Source: Indioceanicola profundi
Lineage (GTDB): Bacteria; Pseudomonadota; Alphaproteobacteria; Azospirillales; Azospirillaceae
NCBI RefSeq assembly: GCF_003568845.1
Contig: NZ_CP030126.1
Location: 2,959,501 to 3,023,500 of the forward strand
Reading direction: 5' to 3'
DNA: 64,000 nucleotides
Below are positions 23,577 to 33,776 of this stretch, piece after piece; within the stretch, counting starts at the first letter, position 1; every line of letters begins with the position of its first letter. A program made the position numbers and the translations under genes. The notes beneath the pieces are model-generated. The model saw nothing but the letters and a program-made list of their open reading frames with translations, was not told the DNA's origin and made no database searches.

Positions 23577-26561
23577 TCACTCCTCCCCGCCCCCGGCCGA
23601 CCACTCGGCCACCCGCGCCAGATGGGCGTAGTCGGTGTAGCGGGGGGCCCAGCCGGGGCGGGGGACGGAGGCGTAGGCGGTGTCGGGATCGTCGAACAGG
23701 CGGATCAGCTCGATCAGACCGGCCCGCGCCTCCTCCGCCAGGGCCGGCAGGTCCTCCCTGACCTCCTTGATCTCGCCGGCCGGGTCGTTGCCGGACAGCC
23801 GCCAGAAGGCGAGGTTGCCCACATCGGCCGCCGCCACCCCGTCGAAGCCGCCGGCCTTCGCGATCACCGCCTCGAGCGGCAATTGCGGGGCCATGCCGAG
23901 GCGGACCTCCTTGGGGCTGGGCGGGGTGCCGGTCTTGTAGTCCACCAGCCCGAGCCCGCCATCGCCCAGCCGGTCGATGCGGTCCGCCTTGGCGGTCAGG
24001 GTGAAGGGGCCGGCGGGGCCGGGCAGCTCCACCTTGCCCCAGACTTCGGTTGCCAGCGGATGGGTGCCGCCGCGCCGCCGCTCCTGCTCGATCCCGATGA
24101 ACCATTGGGCCACCTTCTCGAAGCGCGGCCACCAGAAGGCGTAGACGCCGGGCTGCTCCAGCAGCGGGCCGAAGGCGCGGCGGCCCATGGCGAGGAGTTG
24201 GTCCAGCGCATCCGCGGGCAGCTTGTCCGGCCAGGCCCGCACGAACTCGTCCAGGGCCTGGTGCAGGATCTGCCCGCGCTCCGCCGCACCCGGATCGGCG
24301 TCGATCTCCTCCAGCGCCTGGAGGTTCAGCACCTTGCGGGCATAGATGGCGTAGGGGTCGCGCATCCAGGTTTCGATCTGGGTGACGGACAGCTTGCGCG
24401 GCCGCGCCTCCACCGGCGGCTTCGGCGCCGGGGCGGCGCAGGGCTTCACCTCCGCCGGCCAGTCCAGCCCCGCCTGGATGCCCAGCCAGCGCGCCGCCGG
24501 TGCCCGCAGCCGCCCGGCCAGCCCGGCCCGGTCCAGCACCGCGTCCAGGCGCAGCAGCCAGCGGGACGGCACGGTCGGCGTGCCCTCCACCCGCTGCGCG
24601 CGGCTCAACACCACCTCGCCGGCACCGGCGGCCATGGCGAAGTCGTGGGCGGTCTGGCCGATCTGCTGCTCCGGGCTGGGCAGGCCGAAGCGGGTGCGCA
24701 TCGGCCGGCTCATCCACGGGTCGGCGGCGGGGGCCGGCGGCCAGGTGCCCTCGTTCAGCCCGGCCAGCACGACCAGATCGAACTGCTGCAGCCGCGCCTC
24801 CATCAGGCCGAAGATGTGCAGCCGCGGATGCAGGCCGAAGCGCGGGCGCACCGACAGCCCGCTCATCAGCACCTCGATCAGGGCGGCGTAGTCCGGACCT
24901 TTCAAAGCGGGGAAGCCGTGCGCCGCCTCGCGCAGCTCGTCGATGAAGCGGGCCGTGGCCTCGCCATCCTCATGCCGCCAGATACGGGCGGCCCCGGTCT
25001 CCTCCGCCGTCTGGGCCAGCGCTTCCGCCGACTGGATGTGCAGGCGCAGCCAGCCGGTCAGGGGCAGCTCCACCCCGTCCTCGATGGCCTCCAGCATCGG
25101 ACCCATCCGCTCCCGCAGCCGGTCCACCAGCGCCACCAGCGCGCCGCGCAGTGCCGGCCGGTCGAAGCTGCGATCCTCCGCCAGTTCGATGGCGCTGCGG
25201 AGCGCGTCCAGACCCTCTGCCGGGCGGGGGCCGCGGAACACGGCGCGTTCCAGGTCGCGCACCCGCAGCTTGAACTCGCCGCCCTCCATCCCCGCCGCCG
25301 CCAGCGGGTGTTTCAGCAGGGAGAGCAGCGGCACAGGGGCCGGGTTGGCGGCGGCATCGGCCAGCAGGCGCAGAAAGCTGCCCACCGGCGTCTGGGCCAA
25401 GGGTCGGCCGGCGCTGTCATCCACCTCGATGCCCCAGCGGCGCATCTCCATCGCCACCCGGCGGGCCAGATTGCGGTCCGGGGTGACCAGGGCGGCGGTG
25501 CGGCCCGGCGTTTCCAGCACCTGCCGGAACATCAGCGCGATGGTTCCGGCCTCCTCCTGCGAGCTGGGGGCGTCCAGGCGGAAGAGGTTGTCCAGCACCT
25601 CCGGCCCCACGGGCGGAAGGTCGCGCCAAGCCTCCGTCGTCTCCGCCGGGCGCAGCGCCTCCGCGAGCAGGCGGGTGCGGGCGGGGCTGGAGCGGTGGTG
25701 GACATGGTCCGGCACCGGCCAGGGCCGCGCCTCCTCCCACTCCACCCCCAGCCGGGCGAGGAGCTGCTTCAGGCCATATTGCGGGTGCGCCTCGTCCAGC
25801 GCGGCCCAGGTAGCGGCGTCCGTTTCCAAGTCCAGGCCGGGCAGCACCACGCAGCCCTGCGGCAGCCGCGCCACCACGGCCAGCAAATCCGCCGCGGCGG
25901 GGATGGAGCCGGTGGAGCCGGCGGCGATCACCGGCCCCTGGGGCGGCACCGCCTCCCACGCCTTCGCCAGCGCCGCCAGCCGGGCATTGCGCTCCACCGC
26001 CGGGTCGACCAGCCCCAGCTCCCCTAGGATGCCGGGCCAGAGCTCGGTCAGGATTTCCAGGAACTTCAGCGTGATCTGCCAGTGCTCGGAATAATCCTCC
26101 GGCACCAGATCGTGCAGCCGGGCGAAATCCAGCCGCTCCGTCTGCACCTGGTCCAGCAGCTTCGCCAACTCCTTGGCCAGATTGGCGGCCTGGGCCGTGG
26201 TGGCGGCCAGGTCTGGCACCTTCTTGACGAGCTGGGTCAGCAGGAGCTGGCGGCGCAGGGGGGAGATCGCGGGCGGCACGTCCAGCCCGCCGGCGCTGCC
26301 CGCCAGCCCCTCCATGGTCAGGGAGATGTCGTCCGCATCCACCTCCCCCAGCGGGGCCAGCCGGGGCAGCAGCACCGGCCGCCCGTCCGACAGCCGCAGG
26401 AACGCCTCCCGCAGGGAGCGGACGGCGCGGGCGGTGGGCAGCAGCACGGTTGCCCGGCTCAGCGCCAGCGGCTCCTCCCCGATACGCTCCACGATTCCCG
26501 CCGCCAGCGCATCCACGAAGGGCAGGGTCGGCGGCAGGGTGAAGATGGCGGGACGGGTCAT
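23577..26561 (-). CDS. addB: double-strand break repair protein AddB
   Basis: 994 residues, the usual length for alphaproteobacterial AddB. It opens with FTLPPTLPFVDALAAGI and ATVLLPTARAVRSLREAFL, the inactivated-helicase N-terminus. It ends in the RecB-type nuclease domain with LRKLSVTQIETWMRDPYAIYA and the catalytic LGLVDYKTGTPPSPKEV (D and K of the PD-(D/E)xK motif). I see no C-terminal cysteine cluster like that of Bacillus AddB. With AddA it resects double-strand breaks for RecA loading. The partner addA, usually directly downstream, is not here; repeats and permeases lie there instead. Confidence 0.95.
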   Translation of the reverse strand: MTRPAIFTLPPTLPFVDALAAGIVERIGEEPLALSRATVLLPTARAVRSLREAFLRLSDGRPVLLPRLAPLGEVDADDISLTMEGLAGSAGGLDVPPAISPLRRQLLLTQLVKKVPDLAATTAQAANLAKELAKLLDQVQTERLDFARLHDLVPEDYSEHWQITLKFLEILTELWPGILGELGLVDPAVERNARLAALAKAWEAVPPQGPVIAAGSTGSIPAAADLLAVVARLPQGCVVLPGLDLETDAATWAALDEAHPQYGLKQLLARLGVEWEEARPWPVPDHVHHRSSPARTRLLAEALRPAETTEAWRDLPPVGPEVLDNLFRLDAPSSQEEAGTIALMFRQVLETPGRTAALVTPDRNLARRVAMEMRRWGIEVDDSAGRPLAQTPVGSFLRLLADAAANPAPVPLLSLLKHPLAAAGMEGGEFKLRVRDLERAVFRGPRPAEGLDALRSAIELAEDRSFDRPALRGALVALVDRLRERMGPMLEAIEDGVELPLTGWLRLHIQSAEALAQTAEETGAARIWRHEDGEATARFIDELREAAHGFPALKGPDYAALIEVLMSGLSVRPRFGLHPRLHIFGLMEARLQQFDLVVLAGLNEGTWPPAPAADPWMSRPMRTRFGLPSPEQQIGQTAHDFAMAAGAGEVVLSRAQRVEGTPTVPSRWLLRLDAVLDRAGLAGRLRAPAARWLGIQAGLDWPAEVKPCAAPAPKPPVEARPRKLSVTQIETWMRDPYAIYARKVLNLQALEEIDADPGAAERGQILHQALDEFVRAWPDKLPADALDQLLAMGRRAFGPLLEQPGVYAFWWPRFEKVAQWFIGIEQERRRGGTHPLATEVWGKVELPGPAGPFTLTAKADRIDRLGDGGLGLVDYKTGTPPSPKEVRLGMAPQLPLEAVIAKAGGFDGVAAADVGNLAFWRLSGNDPAGEIKEVREDLPALAEEARAGLIELIRLFDDPDTAYASVPRPGWAPRYTDYAHLARVAEWSAGGGEE

Positions 26562-26693
26562 GACGGCTCCGGAAGGCGGGAGCGGGCATGATAACGGGTG
26601 CGGAGCAGGATGGGGTAGACATTGCGCGGCGCTCCCCCTCCTCTTGCGGATCGCTGCGGGCCAGGGGGAAGCGCCGGGTCCTGACCGGCCCGC

Positions 26694-29090
26694 CTATTCC
26701 TGGTTGGCGGCGCTGGTCACTGTCCGGGACAGGTCGGCATTCTCCAGCAGCACGCGGGCCGCCGGCGCCCTGCCATCCCTGTCCGTGCCGAAATACACGG
26801 TCTGGTGCGGGAACGGGATTTCGATCCCCAGCTCGTCGAAGCGCTTCTTCATGCGGCGATTGAACTCGCGCCCCACCATCCACTGCTTGATCGGCTTGGT
26901 CTTGAAGCGGGCCTTGATGATGACGGCGCTGTCGCGGAAGGCGTCCACGCCGATGATCTCCAGCGGCTCCAGGATCACGGCCCCGTACGCCGGATCGGCC
27001 TGAAGTTCGCTGCCGAGCTGCTTCAGCACGTCCACCACCCGGTCTGTATCCTCGCGGTAGGCGACGCCGACATCGAAGACGTAGAAGCTGAAATCCTTGG
27101 TCAGGTTGGCGACGTTGGTGACGTTGCTGAAGGGGATGGTGTGGACCGTGCCGGTCATGTCGCGCAGGCGCAGGGAGCGGATGCTGATCGCCTCCACCGA
27201 CCCGCCGATCCCGCCGACATTCACCACGTCGCCCACGCTGATCGAGTCCTCGATCAGGATGAACAGGCCGGTGATGACGTCCTTGACCAGCGTCTGGGCG
27301 CCGAAGCCGATGGCCAGACCGATGACGCCGGCGCCGGCCAGCAGCGGCGCGATGTCCATCCCCACTTCCGACAGCACCGTCAACACCACCAGCGTGCTCA
27401 GCAGCACCAGGAAGGCGTTGCGCATCAGCGGCAGCAGCGTGCGCATGCGCGCACTCCGCTCCACCGTCTTGCCCTGCTTGTCGGTGGCGCTGAGATAGCG
27501 CTCGATCAGGCCGCTCACCACCTCCCAGGCGGCCAGCGCCATGACCAGGATCAGCAGGATGGAGACGAGGGAGGCGCTGACCCGCTGCCCGAAGGGGGAA
27601 CCCAGCCAGCCGAAGCTGTCGACGCCCCAGGCCTGCAGGACCACCAGGGCGGCCACCACCCAGATCGCGCCCTTCAGCACCCGGTGCAGGATGGGCAGAT
27701 AGCGGTTGGCCCGCTGCTCCAGCCTCGGGTGCTGCGCCTTCAGCTCCGGCGCGATGGCGAAGCCCCGCCGGATCAGCCGGTCCACGGCGGCGCCGATATA
27801 GCGCGCGGCCACCAGCGTTATCAGCGTCGTGACCGTGGCCCGGACGATGTATTCGAAGCCGCCTTCGATCCGCAACGCCCAGATGGCGTAGATCGCGACG
27901 ATGTAGACGATGGCCAGGACGTGCCAGATCTCCGCCAGCCGGCGGCGGGCGGCGCGCAGAGCCCGGCTGCGGCGCTGGCCGGTTCCCTCCTCCGCTGGCG
28001 TCAGGTCCGGGGCCGTGCCGGGGCTGGCGGCGGCCGGCCCGGCGGCTTCCGTGACCGTCGCCTCCCCGGACAGCGCGGCGGCCAGAGCGATGTCATCGGC
28101 ATTGTCCGTGTGGCCGTCCCGCCGTCCGCGCAACCAGTCCGCAACATGCTTGCGGTTCTGCAGCACCAGGATGACGAGCATGGCCGTGACCGCCAGCCCG
28201 ACCAGCTTCAGCAGCGCGTTGAAGGCATCCCGGGGCAGGCCCAGCAGCAGGGCAGCCTGGGCCAGGAAATAGCCGTAGACGGCGGTCACGGCGATGCGGC
28301 GGGTCCAGATCACCAGATAATGGGCCGTCTCGTCGGAGACCGGCAGCAGCCGCAGGTTCGGCTGTTCGGGTGAGACCAGCGCGCGGGCGAGGACCAGCAC
28401 GCCCTGCACCACTAGGCTGGCATTCAGGAAGGTGATCGCCGCCAGCCGCACCACGCGCGGCGGATCGGTGATCGAAAGGGCGCCGTATCCGGCCACCGCG
28501 AAGGCGGCCACGGGCAGCAGATCCATCACCGCGCGGAGCAGCAGCAGGAGGATGCGGGTGAACCAGCCCGACGGATCGCGGGCGCCCAGCGCCCGCCGCG
28601 GGCCGCGCAACAGCCACATGATGATCAGCCGGGCGGCATAGCCGGCCACCACCACCACCACCAGCGCCAGCATCAGGCCGGCCCAGGTTTGCCGCTGCTG
28701 CGGGTTGGAAATCTGGTTGCGCAGCCAGGTCGCGGCACGCGGCGCGTCGGCCAGGGTGCGACCGGCTGCGCTGATCTGGCCGCTGAATGCCTCCACCCGC
28801 TCCGACAGCTCCGAGAGGAGCCGGGTGCCCAGCGTCTCCTCCTCCTCCGCCTGCCCTTCCGCCTGTGCGGCGAGAAGCGTGCGGAGCTGGCCGAGCAGGA
28901 CCTTGCGCCGCCCCTCATCCTCGATGGTCGCGATCAGCTCCTCCAGCTCCGCAGCGCTCGGTTCGGCCGCCGTGGCGGCAGGCGCCGGCGCCGCGCTCTG
29001 CGCCCAGGCGGGCAACGCTGGAACCAGCAGCAGGAGGAGAAGCGGAAAGAGGAGGAGCATCGCGCGGAGTGCGCGGGTCGTCGAAGACAT
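26694..29090 (-). CDS. MscS-family mechanosensitive channel with large N-terminal membrane domain
   Basis: 798 residues from ATG 29090; upstream in-frame residues to 29210 do not look like protein. A cleavable signal peptide (ends PAWAQS) leads to a periplasmic coiled region (about 45-110), roughly nine to eleven membrane helices, and the MscS core: LLAGAGVIGLAIGFGAQTLV (pore-lining helix) and IEDSISVGDVV (beta domain start), then the C-terminal cytoplasmic vestibule. This is the MscK/YbiO-like class that opens on hypo-osmotic shock. Monocistronic. Confidence 0.92.
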   Translation of the reverse strand: MSSTTRALRAMLLLFPLLLLLLVPALPAWAQSAAPAPAATAAEPSAAELEELIATIEDEGRRKVLLGQLRTLLAAQAEGQAEEEETLGTRLLSELSERVEAFSGQISAAGRTLADAPRAATWLRNQISNPQQRQTWAGLMLALVVVVVAGYAARLIIMWLLRGPRRALGARDPSGWFTRILLLLLRAVMDLLPVAAFAVAGYGALSITDPPRVVRLAAITFLNASLVVQGVLVLARALVSPEQPNLRLLPVSDETAHYLVIWTRRIAVTAVYGYFLAQAALLLGLPRDAFNALLKLVGLAVTAMLVILVLQNRKHVADWLRGRRDGHTDNADDIALAAALSGEATVTEAAGPAAASPGTAPDLTPAEEGTGQRRSRALRAARRRLAEIWHVLAIVYIVAIYAIWALRIEGGFEYIVRATVTTLITLVAARYIGAAVDRLIRRGFAIAPELKAQHPRLEQRANRYLPILHRVLKGAIWVVAALVVLQAWGVDSFGWLGSPFGQRVSASLVSILLILVMALAAWEVVSGLIERYLSATDKQGKTVERSARMRTLLPLMRNAFLVLLSTLVVLTVLSEVGMDIAPLLAGAGVIGLAIGFGAQTLVKDVITGLFILIEDSISVGDVVNVGGIGGSVEAISIRSLRLRDMTGTVHTIPFSNVTNVANLTKDFSFYVFDVGVAYREDTDRVVDVLKQLGSELQADPAYGAVILEPLEIIGVDAFRDSAVIIKARFKTKPIKQWMVGREFNRRMKKRFDELGIEIPFPHQTVYFGTDRDGRAPAARVLLENADLSRTVTSAANQE

Positions 29091-29285
29091 CCGGTGCTCT
29101 GCAACATCGTTCGGGAAAGGCGCAGAGTAGCCGGGGGCCTCTCTCCTGCCAACCCGCCTACCCCTTTTGAATTTCACCGCCGGCGCCGGCATGTCCGGGC
29201 ATAGCTGCATGACGCCCCCTCGCGAAACCCGGCACCCGCCGCTATGTTAGGCCCCAAGCGCTCATTTCATCAGGCGAACAGACCC

Positions 29286-29939
29286 ATGTCCCAGGACGAT
29301 ACGACCGGCCAGATCAGGCAGAAGCTGGTGGACACCAAGGAGAAGCTGGCGAAGGCGGGCCACCTCCTGACCGGCGGCGGCGGCAAGGACCGCCTTCCGC
29401 CCGGCCAGCGGGAAGTGAAGAACTGGCCCGTGCTCGACCTCGGCATCCAGCCGGAGATTCCGCTGGAGAGCTGGGAGCTGACGGTGGACGGGCTGGTGGA
29501 GAATCCGGTGACCTGGAACTGGGCGCAGTTCCAGGCCCAGCCGCAGCAGCAGTTCCTGACCGATATCCACTGCGTCACCGCCTGGTCGCGCTACGACAAC
29601 CACTGGGACGGCGTCTCGGCCCGGCACCTGCTGTCCGTGGTGAAGCCCAAGCCCGACGCCCGGCACATCGTTTTCCACAGCCATGACGGCTACACCACCA
29701 ACGTGAAGCTGGAGGTGTTCAACGATGAGGACGTGCTGCTGGCCCATAGCTGGGAAGGCAAGCCGATCACGACCGAGCATGGCGGGCCGGTGCGCGTGAT
29801 CATCCCCAAATACTATTTCTGGAAATCCGCCAAGTGGGTGAAGCGCATCGAGTTCGTGGCCGAGGACCAGCCCGGCTTCTGGGAGGAGCGCGGCTACCAC
29901 AATGAGGGCGACCCCTGGACGGAGCAGCGCTACTCCTGA
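29286..29939 (+). CDS. sulfite-oxidase-like molybdopterin oxidoreductase, cytosolic
   Basis: 217 residues of the oxidoreductase molybdopterin-binding domain family (SUOX/YedY fold). The molybdenum-ligating cysteine is C96 in TDIHCVTAWSRYDNHWDGV; GGPVRVIIPKYYFWKSAKWV and the C-terminal FWEERGYHNEGDPW are family hallmarks. It has no twin-arginine signal and no dimerisation domain, so it is a stand-alone cytoplasmic member whose electron partner and substrate are unknown. The ATG at 29286 is preferred over one 42 bases upstream because conserved sequence starts after it. Confidence 0.9.
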   Translation: MSQDDTTGQIRQKLVDTKEKLAKAGHLLTGGGGKDRLPPGQREVKNWPVLDLGIQPEIPLESWELTVDGLVENPVTWNWAQFQAQPQQQFLTDIHCVTAWSRYDNHWDGVSARHLLSVVKPKPDARHIVFHSHDGYTTNVKLEVFNDEDVLLAHSWEGKPITTEHGGPVRVIIPKYYFWKSAKWVKRIEFVAEDQPGFWEERGYHNEGDPWTEQRYS

Positions 29940-29961
29940 CGCCTGTGGGGACGCGCCCGGC

Positions 29962-30651
29962 TCAATCGGCCGGGCGCAGGGCGACGGTGCGGTTGAAGAA
30001 GGTCAGCGCGCCCATCAGCATCACCGTCACCCCCAGCATCTCCAGGAACTCCTCCAGCGCGACCTGGAGGGGCGGGCTTCCGAACAGCCCGTAATAGCCC
30101 ATCACCTCCACCCCCACGGCGCCCGCGACCAGAAGGGCGAAGCCGCCGCCCATCAGCAGCGCCGTCTGGCGGTGGTGGACCAGCATGGTCATCAGGTTGC
30201 GCCAGGTGAATGCCGCCAGCGCCGCCCCGATCAGGGCGTAGAGGAATATCCAGCTGCCGTGCGTATCGTTGAAGCGCGGCACCCAGGCCTGATCGCGGCC
30301 GATGGCGGTGATCCGCTCATGGATCATCGCGGCTTCATCCATCGACAGGAAGACGAATCCCAAGCCGACGATCTGGCAGAACAGCGGCGTGGGCCAGTTC
30401 TTCCGCTCGCTGAAGGGGCTGGCGGCCAGCATCAGCAGCCCCACCGCCAGAAGCTGGGATGCGGCGAACCAGGAGGCCACGGTCAGCTCCGCATCCAGGT
30501 CGAACCAGCGGGACAAGGTCCAGGACCCCGTGACCGTCATCAGCCAGTACATGCCGATCAGGAAAACCTCGAACCCCAGCAGCAGGGTGAAGACTTGCCC
30601 CAGGCGCGCCGGGACGGTGGATTCGACCAGCCCTGCCTTGGCATATGTCAT
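29962..30651 (-). CDS. conserved polytopic membrane protein of unknown function
   Basis: 229 residues from ATG 30651 with about six membrane helices. A striking acidic/histidine cluster, LSMDEAAMIHERI (roughly residues 104-116), sits after the third helix. A similar DE...IHE motif recurs in uncharacterised membrane proteins of cyanobacteria and proteobacteria, as far as I recall. A second charged cluster ALEEFLEMLG lies near the end. The motif could bind a metal or take part in chemistry at the membrane surface, but this is inference. It is convergent with the sulfite-oxidase-like gene (22-base gap). Confidence 0.7.
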   Translation of the reverse strand: MTYAKAGLVESTVPARLGQVFTLLLGFEVFLIGMYWLMTVTGSWTLSRWFDLDAELTVASWFAASQLLAVGLLMLAASPFSERKNWPTPLFCQIVGLGFVFLSMDEAAMIHERITAIGRDQAWVPRFNDTHGSWIFLYALIGAALAAFTWRNLMTMLVHHRQTALLMGGGFALLVAGAVGVEVMGYYGLFGSPPLQVALEEFLEMLGVTVMLMGALTFFNRTVALRPAD

Positions 30652-30901
30652 GAAGCCTTGTCCTCCTGTCCATGCACCGGGATGACAGATGGACGAACCA
30701 TTTGTTTCAGGTTCTTGACCTCGTTTCCCTTGCCCGGACGCCGAGCCCGCATTGCCGAGTTCCTGCACGTCGCGGAATTCGCAGCGGAATCATCGGCATG
30801 TCGCCGCGGCATCACGGCGATACATCGGGAGGGGTATGATCCTTTGCGCGCACGCACCAACTCCATGGCATAGTGCGCCCATACAACCGGACCGGTCCGC
30901 C

Positions 30902-33685
30902 ATGCCCGACATCCATACGCCCGCCGCCATCCATGCCAAGCCCCCCGGCCGCGCGGCCATTGCCATGCGGATCGCGGCCAGGGTGGATGCCCATGACGGC
31001 TCGGTGGACAGTTTGCGCACGCCCGTGCTGGCGGAGCTGAAATCGTGCCTGGAGGAAGGGCGGGCAGCGCTGCGGACCCAGTTCGAGGCGCAGCACCGGG
31101 GCGAGACGACGGTGCGCGCCCTGTCCCGCCTGATGGACAGCCTGATCCAGGCGCTGGCCGACTTCACCATGCAGACGGTCTATCCCACGGCGGAGCCCAC
31201 CAGCGCCGAGCGCTTCGCCGTCGCCGCAACCGGCGGCTACGGGCGGGGCGAGCTGGCGCCCCTGTCGGACGTGGATCTGCTGTTCCTGCTGCCATACAAG
31301 CGCACGCCCCGGGTGGAGCAGATGGTGGAGTACATGCTCTACATGCTCTGGGACCTGGGGCTGAAGGTCGGGCATGCCGTCCGTTCCGTGGATGAGTGCC
31401 TGCGCCAGAGCACGGACATGACCATCCGCACCGGCCTGCTGGAGACCCGTTTCCTGTGGGGCGAGGAGAAGCTGTTCGACGAGCTGCGCGCCCGCTTCCA
31501 GAAGGAGATCGTGGCCAGCAGCGCCCCCGCCTTCATCGAGGCCAAGCTGAACGAGCGCAACGAGCGCCACCGCAAGCTGGGCGACAGCCGCTATGTGCTG
31601 GAGCCGAACCTGAAGGAGGGCAAGGGCGGGCTCCGCGACCTGCAGACGCTGTTCTGGATCGCCAAATACGTCTATCAGGTCGATGAGGTCGAGGAGCTGG
31701 TCGCCAGGGGCGTCCTGCTGGAGGAGGAGGCGCAGCGCTTCGCCAAGGCGCAGAACTTCCTGTGGACGGCGCGCTGCCAGCTCCACTACCTGACCGGCCG
31801 GGCGGAGGACAGGCTGACCTTCGACGTGCAGCCGGAAATCGCCCGCTGCCTTGGCTACACCAACCACGCCGGCACCTCGGACGTGGAGCGGTTCATGAAG
31901 CACTACTTCCTGACTGCCAAGGATGTGGGCGACCTGACCCGCATCTTCTGCGCCAACCTGGAGCAGGAGAGCAGGCGCCCGCCCCGCTTCACCCGCCTGT
32001 TCCGTGCCTTCACCCGCGGGGAGGTGGACGGGTTCGCGCTGGATGCCGGGCGTCTCAACGTGCGTTCCGACCGGCATTTCCGCGACCATCCGCTGGACCT
32101 GATCCGGCTTTTCCGCGTGGCCCAGGTCCATGATCTGGACATCCACCCCAACGCCCTGCGCGCCATCACCCGCGCGCTGTCCGTGATCGGTCCGAAGCTG
32201 CGGGAGGACAGGGAAGCGAACCGGCTTTTCCTGGAGATCCTGACCAGCCGCAAGGACCCGGAGCTGACGCTCCGCCGGATGAACGAGGCCGGCGTGCTGG
32301 GCCGCTTCGTGCCGGATTTCGGCCGTACCGTCGGCATGATGCAGTTCGACATGTACCACCACTTCACGGTGGACGAGCACACGCTGTACGCCGTGGGCAT
32401 CATGCACCGGATCGAGGCCGGGCAGCTGAACGACGAGACGCCCCTGTCGGCGGAGGTGATCCATGAGATCGCGTCCCGCCGCGCCCTGTACGTGGCCGTG
32501 CTCTGCCACGACATCGCCAAGGGCCGCGGCGGCGACCATTCCATCCTGGGCGCCAAGGTGGCCCGCAAGCTCTGCCCCCGTCTCGGCATGACGGAGGAGG
32601 AGACGGAGACGGTGGCCTGGCTGGTGCGCTGGCACCTGCTGATGAGCCATGTGGCCTTCAAGCGCGACCTGGACGACGACCAGACCATCCGCCAGTTCGT
32701 GGAGATCGTGCAGAGCCCGGAGCGGCTGAAGCTGCTGCTCTGCCTAACCGTGGCCGATATCCGGGCTGTCGGCCCCGGCCGCTGGAACGGCTGGAAGGCT
32801 ACGCTGCTGCGCCAGCTCTACAGCCGGGCCGTGGAGATCATGTCCGGCAGCATCGGCGACGAGGGGCGGGAGCGGCGCGTGGCCGCCGCTCAGTCCACCC
32901 TGCGGGAGGAACTGGCGGATTGGCCGGCAGCGGATGTGGAGGCGCATCTGGCGCTCGGCTATCCCAACTACTGGCTCAGCTCCGATACCGCCACGCTGGG
33001 TCGGCAGGCGCGGCTGATCCGGGAGGCGGAGCGGGCCAAGGCGCCGCTGACCTTGGACACCCGGATCGACCGCGGACGGGCGGTGACGGAGGTGACCGTC
33101 TATACGGCCGACCATCCCGGACTGTTCTCCCGCCTTGCCGGCGCGCTGGCATTGGCCGGGGCGGACATCGTGGATGCCCGCATCTTCACCATGACCAACG
33201 GCATGGCGCTGGACGTCTTCACCGTCCAGGCCTCCACCGGCGGCATGTTCGACAGCCCGGACAAGCTGGCCCGTCTATCCGTCATTGTGGACAAGGCGCT
33301 GGCCGGGGAAGTGCGGCTGGCCGAAGAGCTGGCCAAGCGGCGCGCGGCCCTGAGTTCCCGCCACCGCGCCTTCAAGGTCGCTCCCCGCGTGCTCGTGGAC
33401 AACAAGGTTTCCTCCGGCCATTCAGTGGTGGAGGTGAACGGTCGCGACCGTTCCGGCCTGCTCTATGACCTGACCCGCGCGCTGACCGGGCTCAACCTCC
33501 AGATCGCCTCTGCCAAAATCTCCACTTATGGGGAGGCGGCGGTGGACGTCTTCTACGTCAAGGACGTGTTCGGCCTGAAGATCACCCATGAAGCGAAGCT
33601 GAAGCAGGTTCGCGAAGCCCTGCTGGCCGCCCTGGCCGACCCCGATCCCGAGCCGAGGAAGGCAGGACGGAAGAGAGCGGCTTAA
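30902..33685 (+). CDS. glnD: bifunctional PII uridylyltransferase/uridylyl-removing enzyme
   Basis: 927 residues from ATG 30902. The glutamine sensor of nitrogen control: it uridylylates PII proteins when glutamine is low and removes UMP when it is high. Nucleotidyltransferase motif GGYGRGELAPLSDVDLLF (111-128), the GlnD linker domain (VLEPNLKEGKGGLRDLQTL), HD domain with H536-D537 (LCHDIAKGRGGDHS), and two C-terminal ACT domains (about 722-800 and 833-905) that sense glutamine. It is normally followed in alphaproteobacteria by murJ and trpS; here an unrelated two-gene insert comes between. Confidence 0.97.
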   Translation: MPDIHTPAAIHAKPPGRAAIAMRIAARVDAHDGSVDSLRTPVLAELKSCLEEGRAALRTQFEAQHRGETTVRALSRLMDSLIQALADFTMQTVYPTAEPTSAERFAVAATGGYGRGELAPLSDVDLLFLLPYKRTPRVEQMVEYMLYMLWDLGLKVGHAVRSVDECLRQSTDMTIRTGLLETRFLWGEEKLFDELRARFQKEIVASSAPAFIEAKLNERNERHRKLGDSRYVLEPNLKEGKGGLRDLQTLFWIAKYVYQVDEVEELVARGVLLEEEAQRFAKAQNFLWTARCQLHYLTGRAEDRLTFDVQPEIARCLGYTNHAGTSDVERFMKHYFLTAKDVGDLTRIFCANLEQESRRPPRFTRLFRAFTRGEVDGFALDAGRLNVRSDRHFRDHPLDLIRLFRVAQVHDLDIHPNALRAITRALSVIGPKLREDREANRLFLEILTSRKDPELTLRRMNEAGVLGRFVPDFGRTVGMMQFDMYHHFTVDEHTLYAVGIMHRIEAGQLNDETPLSAEVIHEIASRRALYVAVLCHDIAKGRGGDHSILGAKVARKLCPRLGMTEEETETVAWLVRWHLLMSHVAFKRDLDDDQTIRQFVEIVQSPERLKLLLCLTVADIRAVGPGRWNGWKATLLRQLYSRAVEIMSGSIGDEGRERRVAAAQSTLREELADWPAADVEAHLALGYPNYWLSSDTATLGRQARLIREAERAKAPLTLDTRIDRGRAVTEVTVYTADHPGLFSRLAGALALAGADIVDARIFTMTNGMALDVFTVQASTGGMFDSPDKLARLSVIVDKALAGEVRLAEELAKRRAALSSRHRAFKVAPRVLVDNKVSSGHSVVEVNGRDRSGLLYDLTRALTGLNLQIASAKISTYGEAAVDVFYVKDVFGLKITHEAKLKQVREALLAALADPDPEPRKAGRKRAA

Positions 33686-33776
33686 GCCCTGCTTATAGTT
33701 TAAGTTGATTTCCACTCGACGGCGGAAACCTGAGCTAGCACTGTGAGGATGTGTCAACTCAGGTGTATCTCCACCG

